Source: Bin18 sp965200355 (GTDB taxonomy: Bacteria; Desulfobacterota; Binatia; Bin18). Taken from it: a stretch of DNA of 64,000 nucleotides. The position numbers and the translations under genes were made by a program. The stretch spans positions 3,472,001-3,536,000 of the forward strand of contig OZ241351.1 in assembly GCA_965200355.1 (NCBI GenBank), written 5' to 3'. Positions 1-9,633 of this stretch are shown here, one piece after another (position 1 is the first letter of the stretch; every line of letters starts with the position of its first letter). The notes beneath the pieces were generated by a model. The model was not told where the DNA came from. It did no database searches and saw only the letters and a list, made by a program, of their open reading frames with translations.

Positions 1-207
1 TCCTTGTAATCCTTCGATAAAGCGAATGCCAAAGAAGGATAGGCCCGAAGTAAATACCAGGGCCAGAGCAGCGCCAACCAGAGCGATATTGCCGAGTTGC
101 TCCTTATCCTCCACGCAGAGGTCTGCAATAAAGATCGCCAGAATGGAGAGAAGCAGAATCCCTTCAGGGTAGAGATATGCCAGACTTTCAATACTGCCGA
201 GGTTCAT
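1..207 (-). CDS. nuoN: NADH-quinone oxidoreductase subunit N (N-terminal part, cut by window edge)
   Basis: The first 69 codons of a reading frame start with ATG at 207 and run off the left edge. The peptide begins MNLGSIESLAYLYPEG, then has hydrophobic stretches (ILLLSILAIFIADL and IALVGAALALVF) matching the first two membrane helices of NuoN. NuoN is one of the three antiporter-like proton-pumping subunits of complex I. It follows nuoM by 33 nt, in the usual L-M-N order. Only the N-terminus is visible, so the call rests mainly on position and hydrophobic pattern. Confidence 0.85.
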   Translation of the reverse strand, partial: MNLGSIESLAYLYPEGILLLSILAIFIADLCVEDKEQLGNIALVGAALALVFTSGLSFFGIRFIEGLQG

Positions 208-240
208 GGCCTGCTTTCTATATCGCCCTCGTCCACCACG

Positions 241-1812
241 CTAGCGTAGCGCAACTGCTTCGGTATCAGGACTATTGGTGCTTGCAGATAGCACGATTTC
301 GTTGAGTCCCTGGAGTGAGACGTCAAGCAGGTCCAGAACGGCGTGCGGATAAAATCCCAAGATCACGACAATGGCTCCAAGCGGGACTAACATACACAAC
401 TCTCTCGTATTGATTTCCGAGAGGTGCATATTTGCGTACTCCTCGCGTGGTTTCCCGAGAAACATCTGTTGGATCGTCCACAGCAGGTAGCTCGCCGTGA
501 TAATGACGGTCAGGGCACCAAGCAAGGTCGGAATTTTATGCGTGTGCCAAGCCCCAAGCAGACACAGGACTTCGGAAATAAAGGCTGACAAACCAGGCAA
601 TCCCATGGCTGCAAAAAAGGCGAGCCCCATCACGCCGGTATAGACTGGCATTACAGAAGCGAGGCCGCCAAACCCATCAATACGCCGATGGTGGGCCCGG
701 TCATAGATCACTCCGACAATGAGGAACAGCATGGCGGTAATCGTTCCGTGATTGAACATCTGTAAGACCGCGCCATTGATCCCTTGGGGAGTAAACGAGG
801 CCATGCCCAACATGACATATCCCATATGACTGATGCTGGAATAGGCGACGAGTTTTTTCAGGTCCTTGGGCTCGGTAAAACATTGCGCTAAGGCGCAGAA
901 GGCCCCATACACGATATTCCAGGCTCCCAGGGCAGCTAAACAGTACGGTGCAAACAGGAAGGTTTCTTCTGGGAGAAGAGGATAATTGACTCGTAAAATC
1001 CCATACGTTCCCATTTTCAGCAGGACTCCGGCCAGAATGACGGAGATGGCGGTGGGCGCTTCGACGTGGGCGTCAGGCAGCCACGTATGGAAGGGAAAGG
1101 CTGGGATTTTGACGGCAAAGTTAATAAAAAGGGCGAGCCACATGATTTGTGGCAAAGAGAAGCCAAATAAGAGCGGCTCGGTCTGAAAGTGCTGAGCCAC
1201 GGCCGGCAGTTGGGTCAGATCAAAAGTGTAGCCGACGTTTTCGACGGCCCCGGCTTGAAAATAGAAGACCAGCATACAGACCAGCATCAACGCACTGCCG
1301 AGCATGGTATACAAGAAGAATTTGATCGCAGCATATTCTCGCCGTGGCCCACCCCAGATGCCAATCAGGAAATACATCGGTAGCAGCATCAACTCCCAGA
1401 AGATGAAAAACAGGAAGAAGTCCATGGCGCAAAAGACGCCCGTCATGGCGGTATCCAACAGCAGGAACAGGGCAAAATAGCCCTTCTCGGCCCGCTCGAT
1501 ATTCCAAGAGGCCAAAATGCAGATAGGGCATAGAAAAGCGGTCAGTAAAATCATAGATATGCTGACGCCATCGACGCCAACAAAATAGCGGATATTAAAT
1601 GACTCAATCCACGGGACATTGACAACAAACTGAAGCGATGTGGTCGTCGTGTCAAAGTTCTGGTAGAGCCAGATTCCCAAAAAGAACGCGGGCAGGGTAA
1701 AGGCAAAAGCCGTCCATCGAATTAAATCTTTTGCTTGACTCGGCAGGCAGAAGACCGCGACCATACCAGCCAGAGGAAAGAAAATCATTAAGGTGAGAAT
1801 AGAGGACTCCAT
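241..1812 (-). CDS. nuoM: NADH-quinone oxidoreductase subunit M
   Basis: A 523-residue, about 14-helix membrane protein and antiporter-like proton-translocating subunit of respiratory complex I. It contains the family signatures FPFHTWLPDAHVEAPTA near residue 240 and a lysine/histidine-rich quinone-oxidoreductase core (KDLKKLVAYSSISHMG). The length is normal for NuoM. The start at 1812 has an AAGGAG ribosome site 5 nt upstream. It lies between nuoL and nuoN in a continuous minus-strand operon. Confidence 0.97.
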   Translation of the reverse strand: MESSILTLMIFFPLAGMVAVFCLPSQAKDLIRWTAFAFTLPAFFLGIWLYQNFDTTTTSLQFVVNVPWIESFNIRYFVGVDGVSISMILLTAFLCPICILASWNIERAEKGYFALFLLLDTAMTGVFCAMDFFLFFIFWELMLLPMYFLIGIWGGPRREYAAIKFFLYTMLGSALMLVCMLVFYFQAGAVENVGYTFDLTQLPAVAQHFQTEPLLFGFSLPQIMWLALFINFAVKIPAFPFHTWLPDAHVEAPTAISVILAGVLLKMGTYGILRVNYPLLPEETFLFAPYCLAALGAWNIVYGAFCALAQCFTEPKDLKKLVAYSSISHMGYVMLGMASFTPQGINGAVLQMFNHGTITAMLFLIVGVIYDRAHHRRIDGFGGLASVMPVYTGVMGLAFFAAMGLPGLSAFISEVLCLLGAWHTHKIPTLLGALTVIITASYLLWTIQQMFLGKPREEYANMHLSEINTRELCMLVPLGAIVVILGFYPHAVLDLLDVSLQGLNEIVLSASTNSPDTEAVALR

Positions 1813-1862
1813 AACGGCTCCTTACCACACATCCACACAAGGGGCTTGATAGAAAGTCTGGC

Positions 1863-4043
1863 TCACCGGAGCCCCGAGACTCCCTCTTTTGTAAACATCA
1901 GACGCCACTGGATTCGTCTGGTGGAGAGCCATAGGGCTATTCCAACCACGATGACCAGTGAGAGAAACACTATCACGACAGGGAGTAATGTGTCCGTTCC
2001 CACGCGCGGTAAGAATTGGGAAACGGCAATCGCACCAACAATGACGTACAGATAAATACTGAGGTTGCCGGTCTGGATTTGGCGCAACCGATTACCGATA
2101 CCAAAAGTAATATCAGCCAGTCCGTTCACCAGCCCATCAATGACATAATAATCAAATCGCCCAATCGCCCAGCCAACCACACCGGTCACTTTGGCAACGC
2201 CATTCACGATGAAGTCTATGACATTCCGGTCAAAGACGGAGCATAACCAGCTGACCACCAGAGTCCCTCGGACGGCGGTCGCCTGGTAGAGTTCGTCAAC
2301 ATAGTATTTGTTGAAAACGGCTCGATACGGCACCCCGCCTCCGACCGTTGTAAACGTATCGGCGGATAGGGACTGCCGATAGTAAATCAGGTAGGCAAGA
2401 AATATCCCGACGGCCGCAATGCCGACAGAAGCCGCCATCAGGACGTATTCAACCACTTCAATGTGATGATGTGCCGCGTGGCCGCCATGACCACTGGCAA
2501 AGACGGGTTCCAACCAGTGCTCCAGGATGTTACTCCCGCCGAGGGCGGGGGGGACCCCGAGAAAACCGGCAAAGACCGCACCCACGGCCAGAACAATCAA
2601 GGGGTAAGTCATCACTGGAGGGGATTCATGCAAATGTTCTTTGGTATGCTCGTCGGCACGATTCTCTCCAAAGAAGACCATAAAGACCTGACGAAACATG
2701 TAGAACGCAGTCATCCCGGCAGCAGCAAATCCGATCAACCACAGGAGGGGATGTCCACCAGAAAACGTCAGCCAGAGGATCTCGTCCTTTGAAAAAAATC
2801 CGGCCAAGGGCGGGATACCGGCAATAGCAATAGTAGAAATCAAAAAGGTCCAGAAAGTGAGCGGCATTTTCTCTCTGAGGCCGCCCATCTTCCGCATGTC
2901 CTGCTCATCACTCATGGCATGGATGACGCTTCCCGAACCAAGAAACAGGCAGGCCTTAAAAAAAGCATGGGTCATCAGATGGAAAACAGCAGCACCATAC
3001 GCCCCCACACCGACACCCAGCACCATATAGCCGAGCTGACTGACCGTTGAATACGCAAGGACTTTCTTAATATCAAACTGGGCAAGACCAATAGTTGCTG
3101 CAACGAGCGCAGTCAGGGCCCCAACCGTTGCCACCACGCCGAGCGCCACTGGCGACAGAGAAAAGAGAAAGTGCATCCGGGCCATCATATACACGCCGGC
3201 GGTCACCATGGTTGCGGCATGGATCAAAGCACTCACCGGCGTCGGTCCGGCCATCGCATCCGGCAACCACACATAGAGCGGAATTTGGGCGGACTTCCCG
3301 GTCGCCCCGACAAAAAGACACAGCGCCGCGAGAGTCGCCGCAGGGACACCCCAGACCATCTGCCCTTCCAGGTGGTGAATCAGATGGCTCAGGTCACGAA
3401 AGACTGCGGTCGTCCCATGCCCCGCCTCAAAGAGACTCCAGAAGATAATAAAAATACCGAGCGTAAAACCAGCGTCGCCAATCCGGTTGACAATGAACGC
3501 TTTATTTCCAGCGGTGGTGTTCGCGTGTTCCTTATACCAGAATCCAATCAGCCCGTAGGAGCACAGGCCGACGCCTTCCCAGCCCACAAACATCAGCACG
3601 AGGTTATCGGCCAGCACCAGGGTCAGCATCGCCGCGGTAAAAAGATTGAGATAGGCGAAAAAGCGCCAGTACGCTTTGTCATCGTGCATATAGCCGATCG
3701 AATACAGGTGAATCAGACCGCCAATGCCAGTGACGATCAGAATCATCAGACCGGAGAGCGGGTCAACAGCGAACGCGATATCAACCTGAAGCGCACCGAT
3801 ATGGATCCAGCGCAGGAGCGTATCAAGCAGATAACGTTCTTCAGGCCCCAGGCTGGTCAGCTGAAAAAAGGCGCGTAGCGCAAAGACGAAGGCGAGACCG
3901 ACAGCCGTGCACGCAACGACGCTAATCCCGTTTTTTCCAAAGCGCTCCTGGATCTTCGCTCCGAAAATACCATTGATAACAGCACCAAGCAGGGGAAATA
4001 GGACGATCCAGCGGAGGTAGGAGACGAGAAGCGGATGGTCCAT
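1863..4043 (-). CDS. nuoL: NADH-quinone oxidoreductase subunit L
   Basis: A 726-residue polytopic subunit carrying the long C-terminal amphipathic helix and terminal helix typical of NuoL. Core motifs visible are FVGWEGVGLCSYGLIGFWY, PLYVWLPDAMAGPTPVSALI and FDIKKVLAYSTVSQLGYM. It is the distal proton-pumping subunit of complex I. A His-rich stretch (HGGHAAHHH, near residue 525) lies in the loop before the C-terminal helices. It starts 3 nt after the nuoK stop codon, so translational coupling is likely. Confidence 0.97.
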   Translation of the reverse strand: MDHPLLVSYLRWIVLFPLLGAVINGIFGAKIQERFGKNGISVVACTAVGLAFVFALRAFFQLTSLGPEERYLLDTLLRWIHIGALQVDIAFAVDPLSGLMILIVTGIGGLIHLYSIGYMHDDKAYWRFFAYLNLFTAAMLTLVLADNLVLMFVGWEGVGLCSYGLIGFWYKEHANTTAGNKAFIVNRIGDAGFTLGIFIIFWSLFEAGHGTTAVFRDLSHLIHHLEGQMVWGVPAATLAALCLFVGATGKSAQIPLYVWLPDAMAGPTPVSALIHAATMVTAGVYMMARMHFLFSLSPVALGVVATVGALTALVAATIGLAQFDIKKVLAYSTVSQLGYMVLGVGVGAYGAAVFHLMTHAFFKACLFLGSGSVIHAMSDEQDMRKMGGLREKMPLTFWTFLISTIAIAGIPPLAGFFSKDEILWLTFSGGHPLLWLIGFAAAGMTAFYMFRQVFMVFFGENRADEHTKEHLHESPPVMTYPLIVLAVGAVFAGFLGVPPALGGSNILEHWLEPVFASGHGGHAAHHHIEVVEYVLMAASVGIAAVGIFLAYLIYYRQSLSADTFTTVGGGVPYRAVFNKYYVDELYQATAVRGTLVVSWLCSVFDRNVIDFIVNGVAKVTGVVGWAIGRFDYYVIDGLVNGLADITFGIGNRLRQIQTGNLSIYLYVIVGAIAVSQFLPRVGTDTLLPVVIVFLSLVIVVGIALWLSTRRIQWRLMFTKEGVSGLR

Positions 4044-4046
4044 AGA

Positions 4047-4376
4047 CTAGCCTTGCAAGCTATCGACGGCTTCGATGTCGATCGACGAAAAATTCTGGTA
4101 TATCCCGAGCACAAGGGCCAAACCAATAACCGCTTCGGCAGCAGCCAGCATAATCACGAAAACCGCAAAGACCTGGCCATCGTAATTCCCGGAAGAAAAA
4201 TGCGAAAAGGCAATATAGTTAATGTTCGCGGAGTTCAGGATCAACTCCACTCCCAGAAGAATCCCGATGGCATTCTTCCGGGTCAAGACACAATAGAGGC
4301 CGAGCACAAAAACAATCAGACTGACAAACAGAAAGTGCCGGAGCCCGATATCGATCAGTAGTCCATCCATAATCAT
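4047..4376 (-). CDS. nuoK: NADH-quinone oxidoreductase subunit K
   Basis: A small three-helix membrane subunit of complex I (109 residues, family usually about 100). The conserved glutamates sit in GVELILNSANINYIAFS and AAAEAVIGLALVLGIY, as expected for NuoK, where they belong to the proton path. Two near-adjacent ATGs (4376 and 4370) could start it, and I see no clear ribosome site to choose between them. It lies between nuoJ and nuoL. Confidence 0.95.
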   Translation of the reverse strand: MIMDGLLIDIGLRHFLFVSLIVFVLGLYCVLTRKNAIGILLGVELILNSANINYIAFSHFSSGNYDGQVFAVFVIMLAAAEAVIGLALVLGIYQNFSSIDIEAVDSLQG

Positions 4377-4450
4377 TCGTAGTGTGTGGAAGGTTGTCCC
4401 GTCTTAAATGGGGGGAGGAAAAAAATCAAGGGAGGGCGTTGAGAGAGGTC

Positions 4451-4469
4451 AGAGCCGGGACTCGGCTCT
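4451..4469 (-). repeat. Intercistronic hairpin at the nuoJ stop codon
   Basis: A perfect 7-bp inverted repeat (4451-4457 with 4463-4469, 5-nt loop) overlaps the last base of the nuoJ stop codon in the nuoJ-nuoK gap. On the transcribed strand no U-run follows, so it is more likely an mRNA-stability or processing hairpin than a terminator. Confidence 0.4.
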
Positions 4470-4984
4470 TATCCGTTGGCCGTGGGACCGCGCAGTTCCT
4501 TCCGCGACACGACAACCGCCCCAATCAACGCAACGAGCAATACGACTGAAGCGAGCTCGAATGGCAAGATATACGGTCCAAGAAAAGCCTCTCCAATACC
4601 GAGCGTCGTCGGCTCGACCATAGGTTCAGCATGTTGTACCCATTCAGCCGCCCCAATACAGACCCCCATGACTGTCCCGACAACGACAAGAATCAAAGCA
4701 GCGGGAATACGTCCGACCGTCCGATTCGAGACATCCACATCAGCGATCCGGTGGGTCAGCATCACCGCAAAAAGGATGAGCACGAGAATACCGCCGATAT
4801 AGAGCATCACCTGAATCACCGCGACAAAGTCAGCGGCCAACATGGCGTACAGGCCGGCCACTCCCATGAATGTCCCTAACAGAGCAAAGGCAGAGTACAC
4901 CAGATTATGAGAGAGCGCGACGATGAGCGCCGACCCTATGGTCAAGGCGGCCAACAGATAGAAAACCAGCGCTTCCAAAGGCAT
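4469..4984 (-). CDS. nuoJ: NADH-quinone oxidoreductase subunit J
   Basis: A 171-residue, five-helix membrane subunit of complex I. The family region YIGGILVLILFAVML (around residue 62) corresponds to the conserved helix with the pi-bulge. The start at 4984 is preceded by a GAGGGG ribosome site. The gap to nuoK (92 nt) is larger than elsewhere in the operon and holds a hairpin. Confidence 0.95.
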   Translation of the reverse strand: MPLEALVFYLLAALTIGSALIVALSHNLVYSAFALLGTFMGVAGLYAMLAADFVAVIQVMLYIGGILVLILFAVMLTHRIADVDVSNRTVGRIPAALILVVVGTVMGVCIGAAEWVQHAEPMVEPTTLGIGEAFLGPYILPFELASVVLLVALIGAVVVSRKELRGPTANG

Positions 4985-5004
4985 TGCGATATCCCCTCAG
5001 CAAC

Positions 5005-5586
5005 TTATGAGACGGCCTCTTCTTGCGCTTTTTTATATTTCTTCATATCAACCGGCTCCGCCCATTCCGCAAGGAATTCCATGCCGCGGTCCAGGATTGG
5101 TGCAATCATTGGGTCAGTCTCCTCCCCTTTCTTCGCCTTATACGCCAAGACGGGGTCCTTCACGAAACGGCGAATCATACTCTCCAGTGAGTAATCTGCC
5201 CCTTCAAATTCGGTCGTATGATGAATTGATCCGGTGGGACACACTTCGCTGCACAGGCCACAGTACATACATTTGGCGATATCGATATCAAACCGGCTCA
5301 GGAGCATCGACCGCGTCTCTTTGTCCTTTGGCGCGTCAATCACGATACAGTCAATCGGGCACGCCCGCTCGCACGCCAGGCAACCGGTACAGATCTCCAA
5401 GTCAACTTCAAGAATGCCTCGATAGCGAAGGGGCAGCGTATCTTGAACGCGGACCGCGGTGCGGTCTGGATACTGAATAGTATACGGCTTCCGAACGAAG
5501 TGAGACATCGTCACACTCATCCCTTCGAAGATCGTGGCCACCGCCTCTTTCGCATGCTTCAGATATTGGCCAATACTACTCGCCAT
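5005..5586 (-). CDS. nuoI: NADH-quinone oxidoreductase subunit I (2x[4Fe-4S])
   Basis: A 193-residue ferredoxin-like subunit that carries electrons within the peripheral arm of complex I. Two complete CX2CX2CX3C motifs are visible: CTGCLACERACP around residues 66-77 and CMYCGLCSEVCP around 106-117, binding the N6a and N6b clusters. The ribosome site AAGGAAGG precedes the ATG at 5586. It sits between nuoH and nuoJ. Confidence 0.97.
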   Translation of the reverse strand: MASSIGQYLKHAKEAVATIFEGMSVTMSHFVRKPYTIQYPDRTAVRVQDTLPLRYRGILEVDLEICTGCLACERACPIDCIVIDAPKDKETRSMLLSRFDIDIAKCMYCGLCSEVCPTGSIHHTTEFEGADYSLESMIRRFVKDPVLAYKAKKGEETDPMIAPILDRGMEFLAEWAEPVDMKKYKKAQEEAVS

Positions 5587-5610
5587 ACAGCCTTCCTTCT
5601 TGGCGTCGCG

Positions 5611-6801
5611 TTAGATTGCCGGATTGAAATAGAGTTCCGGCTTCGCCCGACGCAAATGGTACAGGACTCGTCGGAAAAAGATGACAAGAAGAGTCAGCGT
5701 ACCGACAACCATGAGATAGGGGACAAACGGATTGCCTTCGGGCCAGATGACCATCCAGATCGCAGTCCCAACCAAATTGACAAATCCAAGCGGCACCAAA
5801 TACTTCCAACACAATGCCATCATCTGGTCCACCCGGATACGAGGCAGGGTGGCACGTATCCACATGGCCAGAAAAACCCAGAAATACGCTTTCAGGAAAA
5901 AGACCGCGAGTTGCGCGATATTCAACACAACCGGGTTATTTGTCCATCCGGTGGGAATCTGCCAGCCACCCAGGAATAATACGGCCATAATGGCACCCGT
6001 TACGTATAAGCTGCCCCACTCCGCCAGAAAGAAAAGCGCAAAACGGAACCCACTGTATTCGGTCGCAAATCCAGCCACCAGTTCCGATTCCGCTTCTGGA
6101 ATATCAAAAGGCGTTCGGTTGGTTTCCGCGAGGGCGGAAATATAGAAAGCAAAGGCGGCAACAAAGGTAAACGGGCTATGGAACAGGAACCAGTCCCAGG
6201 GGGCCCAGCCTTGCGCTTGAATGATCCCTTGCGTACTCAATGTTCCGGTGAGGAGCACAACGGGCAGCAAGGCCAGTCCCGCGGGAATTTCATAACTCAC
6301 GACCTGAGCAGCAGAGCGAATGCCTCCTAACAGGGACCATTTATTATTCGACGCCCAGCCCGCCATGAGGACACCGACAGCAGACAGGGCAACAACTGCC
6401 ACAATATAGAGAAGCCCCACATTAAGGTCAGCGATAATGAGTGCGCTACTGAACGGAATGACGACAAAGGTCGCCAGAAATCCCCACACCAGCAGATAGG
6501 GCGCAAAGACAAACAACGGACGGTCCGCGGCATCGGGCACCACGTCTTCCTTCAGGATATTTTTTACCCCATCGGCCAGCCCTTGCAGGACGCCTTGGGG
6601 GCCAACCCGATTCGGCCCAACCCGCGACTGAATGCGTGACCAGACCCGCCGCTCAAGCCAGATGGTGACCGTCACGAGGGGGAGAACAAAGCCAAAGACC
6701 ACCAGGGAGGCAAACAGGAACATCATGGCGGGGTAGACGACCTCCGCCGGGAGCCCACCAAATACGCCGCTGGCAATTAAACCGTCAATAAAGCTTTGCA
6801 T
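5611..6801 (-). CDS. nuoH: NADH-quinone oxidoreductase subunit H
   Basis: A 396-residue, eight-helix subunit forming the quinone-binding chamber at the membrane/peripheral arm junction. Signatures present are RVGPNRVGPQGVLQGLADGVK near residue 60 and the ALAETNRTPFDIPEAESELV loop near residue 225. It directly follows nuoD (27-nt gap), where nuoE, nuoF and nuoG would lie in 14-subunit operons. None of these is present here. Confidence 0.97.
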   Translation of the reverse strand: MQSFIDGLIASGVFGGLPAEVVYPAMMFLFASLVVFGFVLPLVTVTIWLERRVWSRIQSRVGPNRVGPQGVLQGLADGVKNILKEDVVPDAADRPLFVFAPYLLVWGFLATFVVIPFSSALIIADLNVGLLYIVAVVALSAVGVLMAGWASNNKWSLLGGIRSAAQVVSYEIPAGLALLPVVLLTGTLSTQGIIQAQGWAPWDWFLFHSPFTFVAAFAFYISALAETNRTPFDIPEAESELVAGFATEYSGFRFALFFLAEWGSLYVTGAIMAVLFLGGWQIPTGWTNNPVVLNIAQLAVFFLKAYFWVFLAMWIRATLPRIRVDQMMALCWKYLVPLGFVNLVGTAIWMVIWPEGNPFVPYLMVVGTLTLLVIFFRRVLYHLRRAKPELYFNPAI

Positions 6802-6828
6802 AGCGCCGCACTCGTACCGTATTTCCCT

Positions 6829-7983
6829 TTACCGGTCAACTTCAGGGGCTACCACATCGAGGCTGGCAATCAGCGCAATCAGGTCGGCAATCATAAGCCC
6901 ACGGCTGAGTTTGTCCACCATGCTCATGGCTGAAAACGATCCGGTTCTGATTTTTGTTCGATAGGGAAACTCACTCCCGTCACTGACCACATACCAGCCC
7001 ATATCCCCCCGAGAAGCTTCGACACGGATGTGGGCGTCGCCTGCCGGCGGTTTGAGCCTTTTTGCAACTTTCGCCAGGACCGGCCCGTCAGGAATCATCT
7101 CCAGGCATTGGCGGACGATTTTGCAGGATTCTTTTAATTCTTTAATCCGCACCATATAGCGGTCAAAGCAATCGCCCAGGGTGCCGACTTCACCAGTCCC
7201 GACTGGCACCTCAAAGTCTAATTCCGGGTAGACCGAATAGGGCTCATCCCGGCGCACATCATACTGGAATCCACAGCCCCGTAGATTGGGTCCCACCAAG
7301 TTGTAGTTAATCGCCTCCTCTTTGCTGACCGCCGCAACGTTGGCTAAGCGTTCGACATAGATTTTATTGTAGGAAATCAAGTCGTTATATTCGTCGATGA
7401 GGGGTTCAAATTTATCCAGGAACGCGGTCACTTGTTCTGCATATCCCGGTGGCAGATCCCAAGCCACGCCGCCAATACGCATGTAGTTAAAGGTCAGCCG
7501 CGCACCGCACAGGTCCTCAAGCAGATTGTTCACCTTCTCCCGCTCTCGAATCGCGTGCGTGAACGGTGTCATCCCACCAATATCCATAACCATCGTTCCA
7601 ACCGAGAGCAGGTGACTGGCTATGCGGCCCAGTTCGCAAGCAATGACTCGACAGAACTCGCCCCGCCGCGGCACGGCAATCCCGGCCGCACGCTCACAGA
7701 CCATGGCCCAGCCTTGGTTACACTGCATGGCCGATACATAATCGACCCGGTCCGTATAGGGCATGAAGCCATGATAGCCGACCTTTTCGGAGATCTTCTC
7801 TATGGAGCGATGCAGATAGCCAATATCAGGCAGGGCCGTCCGCATGATTTCACCATCGGCCTTGACTACAAAACGCAACACCCCATGCGTACTCGGATGC
7901 TGGGGACCCATATTCAGGGTCATCTCTTCGGTTGCGAGACCGTCATCGCGTTGGACTTCAAACTCATACCCTGCCAGGCTCAT
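6829..7983 (-). CDS. nuoD: NADH-quinone oxidoreductase subunit D
   Basis: The 49-kDa-type subunit (384 residues) contributing to the quinone site and related to NiFe-hydrogenase large subunits. It shows NMGPQHPSTHGVLRFV at residue 25 onward, including the quinone-site histidine region, and GYLHRSIEKISE. As usual for Nuo, the nickel-ligand cysteines of hydrogenases are absent. The ribosome site GGGAGG lies just before the ATG at 7983. NuoC and NuoD are separate proteins here. Confidence 0.97.
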   Translation of the reverse strand: MSLAGYEFEVQRDDGLATEEMTLNMGPQHPSTHGVLRFVVKADGEIMRTALPDIGYLHRSIEKISEKVGYHGFMPYTDRVDYVSAMQCNQGWAMVCERAAGIAVPRRGEFCRVIACELGRIASHLLSVGTMVMDIGGMTPFTHAIREREKVNNLLEDLCGARLTFNYMRIGGVAWDLPPGYAEQVTAFLDKFEPLIDEYNDLISYNKIYVERLANVAAVSKEEAINYNLVGPNLRGCGFQYDVRRDEPYSVYPELDFEVPVGTGEVGTLGDCFDRYMVRIKELKESCKIVRQCLEMIPDGPVLAKVAKRLKPPAGDAHIRVEASRGDMGWYVVSDGSEFPYRTKIRTGSFSAMSMVDKLSRGLMIADLIALIASLDVVAPEVDR

Positions 7984-8058
7984 ATCTGCCTCCCGCTTTG
8001 GGCTTGAATAGAAAAGGCTGGAGAAACGACGAGGGTGGGATGGAACACGAGCGTGAAC

Positions 8059-8553
8059 TTATTTCAGCAAGCTCTCTCGGCGCGTGCTGATTCCGTGGTA
8101 CTCTTCAGGTTCAACGAAATCCTTGCGAAGCGGATGTCCGACCCAATCTTCCGGCATGAGTAAGCGCCGCAAGTCCGAGTGTCCGGTAAAAACGACGCCA
8201 AGCAGGTCATAGATCTCGCGTTCCAGCCAAGTGGCGGCTTTCCAGACTGTTTCCACAGAGGGCATGCTCGGCTCCTCGCGCGGTACATTCGCCTTGATCA
8301 CTATCGCGTGTCGATGAGTGTAGGAGTGGAGGTGGAGGACAACTTGAATATAGTCCTCTTTTAAGAAATCAACGCCAGACATGTTGGTTAAACAGTCAAA
8401 GGCCAAGGCCGGGTCGCCGTGAAGAAATCGACACACCTCAACGATAGAGTCTGGCTTGACAAGGACAAAGGGATCAAGGGCGTCAGCCTCAAAGGATATA
8501 ATAGCGTCGTTGTGCTGGTCTTGTAACCTGTGGTGTATCTCTGTGGGGTTCAT
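8059..8553 (-). CDS. nuoC: NADH-quinone oxidoreductase subunit C
   Basis: The 30-kDa-type subunit (164 residues) of the complex I peripheral arm. It has the family signature WLEREIYDLLGVVFTGHSDL followed by RLLMPEDWVGHPLRKDF near the C-terminus. It is a single-domain protein, not fused to NuoD, and lies between nuoB and nuoD in the operon. Confidence 0.96.
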   Translation of the reverse strand: MNPTEIHHRLQDQHNDAIISFEADALDPFVLVKPDSIVEVCRFLHGDPALAFDCLTNMSGVDFLKEDYIQVVLHLHSYTHRHAIVIKANVPREEPSMPSVETVWKAATWLEREIYDLLGVVFTGHSDLRRLLMPEDWVGHPLRKDFVEPEEYHGISTRRESLLK

Positions 8554-8611
8554 AGTTCACACACTGCGGTGCCCTTTGCTGCCCTGCTATGTCGCTTGTC
8601 GTCAAGACCCT

Positions 8612-9112
8612 TTATGCTGCGGCCTGGGCAGCAGAGCCTTTCACCAACCAGCGCTCCTGCATCATCTTTTCTTGAAGTTTGAGCAGCCCCTCGGTCAGGG
8701 CTTCAGGACGGGGCGGGCAGCCAGGAACGTAGACATCAACGGGAATCACTTTATCGACACCATCACAGACTGAGTATGCTAACTGAAACAGCCCACCGCA
8801 GTTTGCACAGCTCCCCATAGAAATCACATATTTAGGATCAGGCATCTGGTCGTACAGGACTTTCGTCCGCAGCGCCATCTTCAGGGTCAGCGTCCCGGCG
8901 ATAATCATCATATCGGACTGACGCGGAGTCGCCCGTGGAGCCGCTCCAAAACGCTCCAAGTCTGCTCGGGGGCCGCCGGTTTGCATGAGTTCAATAGCAC
9001 AACACGCAAGACCGAAGAGCATGTACCAGACTGACGATTTCCGCGTCCAATTGAGCACATCATCAAGTTTGGTGGTAATCACCATCTCTGGAACACTATT
9101 AATCAACGACAT
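8612..9112 (-). CDS. nuoB: NADH-quinone oxidoreductase subunit B (copy in the main operon)
   Basis: A 166-residue subunit binding the terminal [4Fe-4S] cluster N2 that reduces quinone. All four ligand positions are present: the tandem CC in LACCAIELMQ, the Cys in GSCANCGG and the Cys in PGCPPRPEAL. GSCANCGG has one extra Cys compared with the paralogue at 10222-10752. A strong GAGGAGG site precedes the ATG. It follows nuoA by 9 nt. Confidence 0.95.
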   Translation of the reverse strand: MSLINSVPEMVITTKLDDVLNWTRKSSVWYMLFGLACCAIELMQTGGPRADLERFGAAPRATPRQSDMMIIAGTLTLKMALRTKVLYDQMPDPKYVISMGSCANCGGLFQLAYSVCDGVDKVIPVDVYVPGCPPRPEALTEGLLKLQEKMMQERWLVKGSAAQAAA

Positions 9113-9121
9113 GCTTCCTCC

Positions 9122-9562
9122 TCAGGCGGCCTTCGGCAATTCAGATTCTTTCGCGGCGGTCTGCGCTGCGGCTGTGGTTGGTTGTAGTCGCTTGAGCCAT
9201 TCAAGGTCGCGCTTGGCCCAGACATAGACCAGCCCAACAACAAGGATACCCAGAAATATCAATATCTCAGTGAGGGCAAAGAGCCCTTGCCCATTGAGCA
9301 GCCAAGTGCGGAAAGCGACGGCCACCGGGAAAATAAAGGCAACTTCGATTTCAAATATCACAAACACGAGGGCGATCAGATAGAAGCGGATATTAAAATT
9401 AATCCACGCCCCCCCGGTCGGTGGTTCTCCACACTCATACGTGGTCAGTTTCTTTGCTTCTGGATTGTGCGGACGCAGCAACTTTCCCAGTGCGAGGTGT
9501 ACAGCGCAAAACGCAATGGCCAGGATGGAGAAGACAAGAACATTCCCAAAATTAAACAGCAC
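9122..9562 (-). CDS. nuoA: NADH-quinone oxidoreductase subunit A
   Basis: A 146-residue, three-helix subunit and the first structural gene of the main Nuo run. It contains YECGEPPTGGAW and FYLIALVFVIFEIEVAFIFP, the conserved loop and acidic second helix of NuoA. The start is GTG at 9562 with an AAGGAG site 8 nt upstream. The C-terminus is somewhat longer and Ala-rich compared with typical NuoA (about 120-140 residues). Confidence 0.95.
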   Translation of the reverse strand: MLFNFGNVLVFSILAIAFCAVHLALGKLLRPHNPEAKKLTTYECGEPPTGGAWINFNIRFYLIALVFVIFEIEVAFIFPVAVAFRTWLLNGQGLFALTEILIFLGILVVGLVYVWAKRDLEWLKRLQPTTAAAQTAAKESELPKAA

Positions 9563-9633
9563 CGGATACGCTCCTTGTGTTCAGCAGGGCTCTCTCAGGC
9601 GTCCCTATATCCTCGTTGGAAAGCAGTCCACCT

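Noticed and set aside
3171..3878. 235-residue plus-strand frame
   Set aside because: Antisense to nuoL.
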